From Bolinopsis microptera (taxonomy: Eukaryota; Ctenophora; Tentaculata; Lobata; Bolinopsidae): a stretch of DNA of 64,000 bases. Every line of letters starts with the position of its first letter. Position 1 is the first letter of the stretch. The translations under genes were made by a program, and so were the position numbers. The notes beneath the pieces were generated by a model. That model ran no database searches. It saw only the letters and a program-made list of their open reading frames with translations, and was not told the DNA's origin. Below, piece after piece: positions 55,619-64,000 of the stretch. The DNA lies in NCBI RefSeq assembly GCF_026151205.1, contig NC_087078.1, forward strand, positions 15,517,118-15,581,117, read 5' to 3'.

Positions 55619-56829
55619 GGGCCGTATTTACCAACCTTTAGGTCATACTTAAACAGCAGTTTAAGGATGAGGTCGCACTTAAAAAGGAGTTTAAGTGGCA
55701 ACTCTACAAATGGTATTCACGAAATTCTCTTTTAAGTGTCACCCTTAATTTTTAAGTGTCACACTTAAAATCCCTCAAAATTGGTATTTACCAAATCGAG
55801 TCATACTTAAGTTCGTACTTAAACTCACACTTAAAACGACTATTTTTAAGGTACACCTATGTCACCCTTAATCTACAGACCTCATACTTAAAGTTTAAAA
55901 TCTGTTACATATGTAACAGTTATATTCTAAAATATATTATAGTTGGTTATGATTAGCGGTTATATTATAGCTGTCATATTAGAGCTAAACGTATTGATTT
56001 TGACTCATTTATAATTAAGATCTCTACTCATTTAACGGTTAATTATGTACTTGCACCGTGTGAAAAACAATAAAAACACTAGCGTTTCAAGAGTAAAAAT
56101 ATAGTAAATATTGAAGTGAAATATGGGGAATTGGTTTGTTTCCTGTACTGAGAAAGTAGGGGCTCTACGGCTTGGAGGATGAGAAGAAAACCTTCTATCT
56201 TGACTCGAAATCGGTAGTAAAAATCTACGTCATCGTATGCCTCCAGTAGGTTAAATCGGTCTCTTAGTGAGACAGGCCTGCGCTGAATAACTCTAGATTC
56301 TACCCGCTGCCGTTGTGGGTTTAACAAGTCGTCGTACTCAATACTCATTCATTATTCAAATTTACCAAAGGAGCAAACAAATCAGACAAACGGATTTCGA
56401 TCAGAAACATATTACAGCAACTCGCAAACATTGGTTTACCTCCTGATAGCTTTGTGCTAACAGCTCTCCTGATAATTAGTAAAATTTGTTAATCTTGCTC
56501 TCTATTTAATCTTTCAGCAGTCTATTTTCCCCTAATTACCTCCTGATACTCATCATGTTCTTATACAATACATTACAATACATCTAATTCTGCACTTAAA
56601 GTGTCAGTTCAGTGATAAAATTTTGGTGAATAACAATTTTAGTTAAAGGTTGACCTCCCACTTAGAGCATAAGTGGGAGGTCAACCTATAAATTAAAGTA
56701 CGAGCTATTTCCAGTTGGTAAATACTAATTTCGATTAAGGTCCAACTTTTTAAGTGTCACTTTAACGTGATACTTAAAATTCTTCCTTTAAGGTCGTACT
56801 TTAAGCAAATTTGGTAAATACGGCCCTAA
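55616..56829. mobile_element. PIF/Harbinger-type transposon, 1208 bp
   Basis: The element spans 55619-56826, with TAA on both sides (55616-55618, 56827-56829). Left end GGGCCGTATTTACCAA and right end TTGGTAAATACGGCCC are inverse copies; the arms continue as diverged inverted repeats with many 'ttaagtgtcac' words. The 3-bp TAA duplication and this terminus fit PIF/Harbinger elements. A transposase fragment lies inside on the minus strand. Confidence 0.85.
56079..56348 (-). pseudogene. N-terminal fragment of a Harbinger transposase
   Basis: 89 codons: 'VSLRDRFNLLEAYDDVDFYY' then 'RFRVKIEGFLLILQAVEPLL'. The R.R.N.L..Y.D..F..RFR.....(F/V)..L pattern is the segment that precedes the DDE core in PIF/Harbinger transposases. 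The catalytic core is absent, so this copy cannot move itself. Confidence 0.7.
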
Positions 56830-57185
56830 ATCTTAAAGATAATTCTCGCGATAAAATTTTCATCGTCACGCTTGAAAATTTCTAGAAATTAGAATAGCCG
56901 TATATTATAACAAACTTTAGCAAGCAGAATTAAGAAATAAAAAGTTCTGGGACTTAAGTGGTACAAATAAAATGAAAGGCATGCTAATCATGCTCACGTA
57001 CTGTAATGTGTCGAGAGTTTTTTTAAATTTTTAAATTTTTACTATTTGACAAAATAATTGATCTTTTTAGTGTGAGTGTGATTTCAACTTTGAGTTTGAA
57101 AATAATTTCGATATTATTGATTATTGATTATTATATTTAATAAACTGTCTCAAAGCCCTTAGAGGTGGCTCTATACGGGTCTTTA
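56830..57185. other. Spacer before the satellite array
   Basis: AT-rich, non-coding. It ends with 'acaacaacaacaactactgctac', where a CAA-rich run passes directly into the CTA-rich satellite. Confidence 0.5.
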
Positions 57186-60100
57186 CAACAACAACAACTA
57201 CTGCTACTAACTGTACTACTACTGTACTACTACTACTAACTGTACTACTACTGTACTACTACTACTAACTGTACTACTACTGTACTACTGCTACTAACTG
57301 TACTACTACTGTACTACTACTACTAACTGTACTACTACTGTACTACTTCTACTAACTGTACTACTACTGTACTACTGCTACTAACTGTACTACTGCTACT
57401 AACTGTACTACTACTACTAACTGTACTACTGCTACTAACTGTACTACTACTAACTGTACTACTAATGTACTACTGCTACTAACTGTACTACTACTACTAA
57501 CTGTCTATACTACTAACTGTACTACTACTACTAACCTGTACTACTACTGTACTACTACTACTACTGTACTACTACTGTACTACTACTACTAACTGTACTA
57601 CTACTGTACTACTGCTACTAACTGTACTACTACTACTACTAACTGTACTACTACTGTACTACTACTACTAACTGTACTACTACTCCTACTACTGTTCTAC
57701 TACTGTACCTACTACTACTAATGTACTACTTACTGTACTACTGCTACTAACTGTACTACTACTACTACTAACTGTACTACTACTGTACTACTGCTACTAA
57801 CTGTACTACTACTGTACTACTGCTACTAACTGTACTACTACTGTACTACTGCTTCTAACTGTACTACTACTGTACTACTGCTATAACTGTAACTACTGCT
57901 ACTAACTGTCTACTAACTGTACTACTTACAGTACTACTACTTACTAAACTGTACTACTGACTACTACTAACTGTACTACTACTGTACTACTACTACTAAC
58001 TGTACTACTACTGTACTACTGCTACTAACGTGTACTACTACTGTACTACTGCTACTAACTGTACTACTACTGTACTACTGCTACTAACTGTACTACTACT
58101 ACTACTAACTGTACTACTACTGTACTACTACTACTAACTGTACTACTACTGTACTACTACTACTAACTGTACTCCTACTGTACTACTGCTACTAACTGTA
58201 CTACTACTACTAACTATCTACTACTGCTGTACTACTACTACTAACTGTACTACTACTGTACTACTGCTACTAACTGTACTACTACTGTACTACTGCTACT
58301 AACTGTACTACTACTGTACTACTGCTACTACACTGTACTATGCTACTAACTGTACTACTAACCTGTACTACTACTGTACTACTACTACTAACTGTACTAC
58401 TACTACTACTAACTGTACTACTACTGTACTACTACTACTAACTGTACTACTACTGTACTACTACTACTAACTGTACTACTACTGTACTACTGCTACTAAC
58501 TGTACTACTACTGTACTACTGCTACTAACTGTACTACTACTGTACTACTACTACTAACTGTACTACTACTGTACTACTACTGCTACTAACTGTACTACTG
58601 CTACTAACTGTACTACTACTGTACTACTGCTACTAACTGTACTACTACTGTACTACTGCTACTAACTGTACTACTGCTACTAACTGTACTACTACTGTAC
58701 TACTACTACTAACTGTACTACTACTGTACTACTACTACTAACTGTACTACTTCTGTACTACTGCTAATAACTGTACTACTACTACTATCTGTACAACTAC
58801 TGTACTGCTACTACTAACTGTACTACTACTGTACTACTACTACTAACTGTACTACTACTGTACTACTGCTACTAACTGTACTACTACTGTACTACTGCTA
58901 CTAACTGTACTACTAACTGTACTACTACTACTACTAACTGTACTACTACTGTGCTACTGCTACTAACTGTACTACTACTACTACTAACTGTACTACTACT
59001 GTACTACTACTACTAACTGTACTACTACTGTACTACTGCTACTAACTGTACTACTGCTACTAACTGTACTACTACTGTACTACTGCTACTAACTGTACTA
59101 CTACTACTAACTGTATACTACTGTACTACTACTAACTGTACTACTACTGTACTACTACTACTAACTGTACTACTACTGTACTACTACTACTAACTGTACT
59201 ACTACTGTACTACTGCTACTAACTGTACTACTACTGTACTACTACTACTAACTGTACTACTACTGTACTACTGCTATTAACTGTACTACTACTGTACTAC
59301 TACTACTAACTGTACTACTACTACTAACTGTACTACTACTGTATTACTACTACTAACTGTACTACTACTGTACTACTGCTACTAACTGTACTACTACTGT
59401 ACTATTACTACTAACTGTACTACTACTGTACTACTACTACTAACTGTACTACTACTGTACTACTGCTACTAACTGTACTACTACTGTACTACTACTACTA
59501 ACTGTACTACTACTGTACTACTGCTACTAACTGTACTACTACTGTACTACTGCTACTAACTGTACTACTACTGTACTACTGCTACTAACTGTACTACTGC
59601 TACTAACTGTACTACTACTGTACTACTGCTACTAACTGTACTACTACTACTAACTGTACTACTACTGTACTACTACTAACTGTACTACTACTGTACTACT
59701 ACTACTAACTGTACTACTACTGTACTAACTACTACTAACTGTACTACTACTGTACTACTGCTACTAACTGTACTACTACTGTACTACTACTACTAACTGT
59801 ACTACTACTGTACTACTGCTATTAACTGTACTACTACTGTACTACTACTAACTAACTGTACTACTACTACTAACTGTACTACTACTGTATTACTACTACT
59901 AACTGTACTACTACTGTACTACTGCTACTAACTGTACTACTACTGTACTATTACTACTAACTGTACTACTACTGTACTACTACTACTAACTGTACTACTA
60001 CTGTACTACTGCTACTAACTGTACTACTACTGTACTACTACTACTAACTGTACTACTACTGTACTACTGCTACTAACTGTACTACTACTACTAACTGTAC

Positions 60101-63100
60101 TACTGCTGTACTACTACTACTAACTGTACTACTACTGTACTACTGCTACTAACTGTACTACTACTGTACTACTGCTACTAACTGTACTACTACTGTACTA
60201 CTGCTACTAACTGTACTACTGCTACTAACTGTACTACTAACTGTACTACTACTGTACTACTACTACTAACTGTACTACTACTACTACTAACTGTACTACT
60301 ACTGTACTACTACTACTAACTGTACTACTACTGTACTACTACTACTAACTGTACTACTACTGTACTACTGCTACTAACTGTACTACTACTGTACTACTGC
60401 TACTAACTGTACTACTACTGTACTACTACTACTAACTGTACTACTACTGTACTACTACTGCTACTAACTGTACTACTGCTACTAACTGTACTACTACTGT
60501 ACTACTGCTACTAACTGTACTACTACTGTACTACTGCTACATACTGTACTACTGCTACTAACTGTACTACTACTGTACTACTACTACTAACTGTACTACT
60601 ACTGTACTACTACTACTAACTGTACTACTGCTGTACTACTGCTACTAAACTGTACTACTACTTACTATCTGTACTACTACTGTACTACTACTACTAACTG
60701 TACTACTACTACTACTAACTGTACTACTACTGTACTACTACTACTACTGTACTACTACTGTACTACTACTACTAACTGTACTACTACTGTACTACTGCTA
60801 CCTAACTGTACTACTACTGTACTACTGCTACTAACTGTACTACTACTGTACTACTACTACTAACTGTACTACTACTGTACTACTACTGCTACTAACTGTA
60901 CTACTGCTACTAACTGTACTACTACTGTACTACTGCTACTAACTGTACTACTACTGTTACTACTGCTACTAACTGTACTACTGCCTACTAACTGTACTAC
61001 TACTGTACTACTACTACTAACTGTATACTATTCTACCTATAACTGTATATTCTTATATTACTAATGCATACACTCTGTACTTATTTCTTTATACAACTTA
61101 CTCTATTACATTACTCTGAATATGTCTATTCTAAAATGTCTCTCTGTTACTCTATAAAATACAACTTTACTATATCTATAAGTACTACTACTGTTACTTA
61201 AATGTATATATTATAACTTACTATATGATACTACTACAAGTCTACTATGTATATCTACTAATGTTATCCCCTAATGTACTATACGTACTATGCTACTAAC
61301 GTATCTACTTAACTGACTACTACTGTTCATAACTTATACTTGTATACTACTATAACTGTAACTACGTATCTATATAACTGTACTATACTGTACTACTGTA
61401 CTAACTGTATACTACTGTTATACTATAAGTATATTGTACTATGTATTAACTGTACTATACGTACTACTTAAACGTTTATACTATAATTACTACTAGTATT
61501 ACTACTACTAACTGTATCTACTGTACTACTGCTACTAACTGTACTACTACTGTACTATTACTACTAACTGTACTACTACTGTACTACTACTACTAACTGT
61601 ACTACTACTGTACTACTGCTACTAACTGTACTACTATGTACTACTACTACTAACTGTACTACTACTGTACTACTGCTACTAACTGTACTACTACTGTACT
61701 ATGCTACTAACTGTACTACTACTGTACTACTGCTACTAACTGTACTACTGCTACTAACTGTACTACTACTACTAACTGTACTACTACTGTACTACTACTA
61801 CTAACTGTACTACTACTACTACTAACTGTACTACTAATTGTAATACTGCTACTAACTGTACTACTACTACTAACTGTACTACTACTACTACTAACTGTAC
61901 TACTACTGTACTACTACTACTAACTGTACTACTACTGTACTACTACTACTAACTGTACTACTAATGTACTACTGCTACTAACTGTACTACTACTACTACT
62001 AACTGTACTACTACTGTACTACTACTACTAACTGTACTACTACTACTACTACTAACTGTACTACTACTGTACTACTACTACTAACTGTACTACTTCTGTA
62101 CTACTGCTACTAACTGTACTACTACTACTATCTGTACTACTACTGTACTACTACTACTAACTGTACTACTACTACTAACTGTACTACTACTGTACTACTA
62201 CTACTAACTGTACTATACTGTACTACTACTACTAACTGTACTACTACTGTACTACTGCTACTAACTGTACTACTACTGTACTACTGCTACTAACTGTACT
62301 ACTACTGTACTACTACTACTGTACTACTAACTGTACTACTACTGCTACTAACTGTACTACTGCTACTAACTGTACTACTACTGTACTACTGCTACTAACT
62401 GTACTACTACTGTACTACTGCTACTAACTGTACTACTGCTACTAACTGTACTACTACTGTACTACTACTACTAACTGTACTACTACTATACTACTACTAC
62501 TAACTGTACTACTTCTGTACTACTGCTACTAACTGTACTACTTCTACTATCTGTACTACTACTGTACTGCTACTACTAACTGTACTACTACTGTACTACT
62601 ACTACTAACTGTACTACTACTGTACTACTGCTACTAACTGTACTACTACTGTACTACTGCTACTAACTGTACTACTAACTGTATACTACTACTACTAACT
62701 GTACTACTACTGTGCTACTGCTACTAACTGTACTACTACTACTACTAACTGTACTACTACTGTACTACTACTACTAACTGTACTACTACTGTACTACTGC
62801 TACTAACTGTACTACTGCCACTAACTGTACTACTACTGTACTACTGCTCTAACTGTACTAACTACTACTAACTGTACTACTACTGTACTACTACTAACTA
62901 CTACTACTGTACTACTACTACTAACTGTACTACTACTGTACTACTACTACTAACTGTACTACTACTGTACTACTGCTACTAACTGTACTACTACTGTACT
63001 ACTACTACTAACTGTACTACTACTGTCCTACTGCTATTAACTGTACTACTACTGTACTACTACTACTAACTGTACTACTACTACTAACTGTACTACTACT

Positions 63101-64000
63101 GTATTACTACTACTAACTGTACTACTACTGTACTAACTGTACTAACTGACTACTACTGTTACTTACTACTAAACTGTACTACTACTGTACTACTACTACT
63201 AACTGTACTACTACTGTACTACTGCTACTAACTGTACTACTACTGTACTACTACTACTAACTGTACTACTACTGTACTACTGCTACTAACTGTACTACTA
63301 CTGTACTACTGCTACTAACTGTACTACTACTGTACTACTGCTACTAACTGTACTATGCTACTAACTGTACTACTATATTGTACTATACTGTATACTATAA
63401 AAACTGTTATATATCAAACTGTACTATAATTGTAATATGAAAAATGTATATATATAAGTACTATTATAAAATGTTACTACGTCTACTATCAATGTTATAT
63501 GTACTATACTATAACGTATACTTGTATACGCTACTAACTGTATAAATTACTACTAATTACTATACTGTCTACTATATAATGTATTACATATTAACGTACT
63601 ATAGTAATTAAAAAGTACTATTGTACTACTATACTAACTGTATATACTGTAAAATGTTTAACTTTTACTAATATAAAAATGTATATGTGTACTACTATTA
63701 ACGTTTATTGTATACTGTATAATGTTTACTGTTTGATAATGTACTTATGTATATGCTAAAACTTTTAATGCTATAACTGACTATAAGTATAAAAGTACTT
63801 ATAAAAACTGTACTATATATACTAATGTATATAGTACTAAAATTAATGTACTACTACTGTATCTATATAAGTATTTACTTATATGTTAATTTACTACCTG
63901 TATATGTACTAACTGTATTCTATGTACTTTTTTATACAAAACCTGTATATAGTATTATGCTACTAATTAATGCTATAACTGTCATACTGTACTATGCTAC
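57186..64000 (+). repeat. CTG/TAC satellite array, right
   Basis: A large array whose commonest period is 29 bp, made of ctgtactactac + tgtactactg + ctactaa, with shorter 12-15 bp variants interleaved and GCT/ACT exchange at one place. It is clean at about 57190-61020 and 61500-63360. At about 61020-61500 and from 63370 to the window end it is riddled with indels and A/T changes. The plus strand is nearly free of G outside CTG/GCT. No coding frame is credible. Same family as 6641-10800; the array runs off the right end. Confidence 0.95.

Overview
This is eukaryotic, metazoan DNA. Several genes have canonical GT...AG introns, the tRNA-derived SINEs carry Pol III A/B boxes, and the protein families are animal ones (rhodopsin-type GPCR, BTB/POZ protein, sorting nexin, SLC10A7-like carrier, SV2/SVOP-like MFS transporter). 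The AT-rich composition, the many cut-and-paste transposons and the family mix suggest an invertebrate, possibly a cnidarian; that assignment is a weak inference. A run of exactly 100 N (55393-55492) shows this is a scaffold from a draft assembly.

Host genes are few. A mostly intact GPCR (about 21.7-22.9 kb, +) converges on an SLC10A7-like transporter that I rebuilt from nine exons on the minus strand (23864-29417; all phases join, first exon missing). A 536-codon BTB protein lies on the minus strand at 46.1-47.7 kb. The last two exons of an SNX5/6/32-type sorting nexin lie at 52.05-52.55 kb (-). An MFS carrier at 53.4-54.7 kb (+) is intact until two frame breaks near its C-terminus.

The rest is mobile or repetitive. 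From the left: three copies of a ~0.7 kb repeat, two of which form inverted arms around a purine-rich minisatellite core (1.4-6.0 kb); a degenerate CTG/TAC satellite (6.6-10.8 kb); a dead LINE (11.6-13.9 kb); a 60-bp minisatellite (15.5-16.4 kb); a 4.53 kb hAT element with perfect 8-bp target duplications and a decayed transposase (16.87-21.40 kb); a MULE with FLYWCH finger, TIRs and 9-bp TSD plus a SINE, both inside one intron of the SLC10A7-like gene (25.5-28.1 kb), with a deleted MULE relative at 0.8-1.4 kb; a GC-rich hairpin cluster (30.85-31.06 kb); a LINE tail split by a SINE (32.4-33.5 kb); small MITEs around a copied piece of the GPCR gene (35.4-36.3 kb); a ~7.3 kb composite of four giant palindromes and ~1 kb spacers (36.7-44.0 kb); a mariner-type MITE (48.07-48.83 kb); a hAT MITE (51.24-51.51 kb); a PIF/Harbinger element beside the assembly gap (55.6-56.8 kb); and a large CTG/TAC satellite array (57.2-64.0 kb).

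The most striking object is at 42605-43009: a non-coding element of about 1.45 units of a 277-nt monomer. It has two type I hammerhead ribozymes spaced exactly 277 nt apart and an internal tRNA-like Pol III promoter, sitting in a TA tract inside the palindrome array. The layout is that of a metazoan retrozyme or SINE-like self-cleaving element whose transcript should give 277-nt RNA circles.
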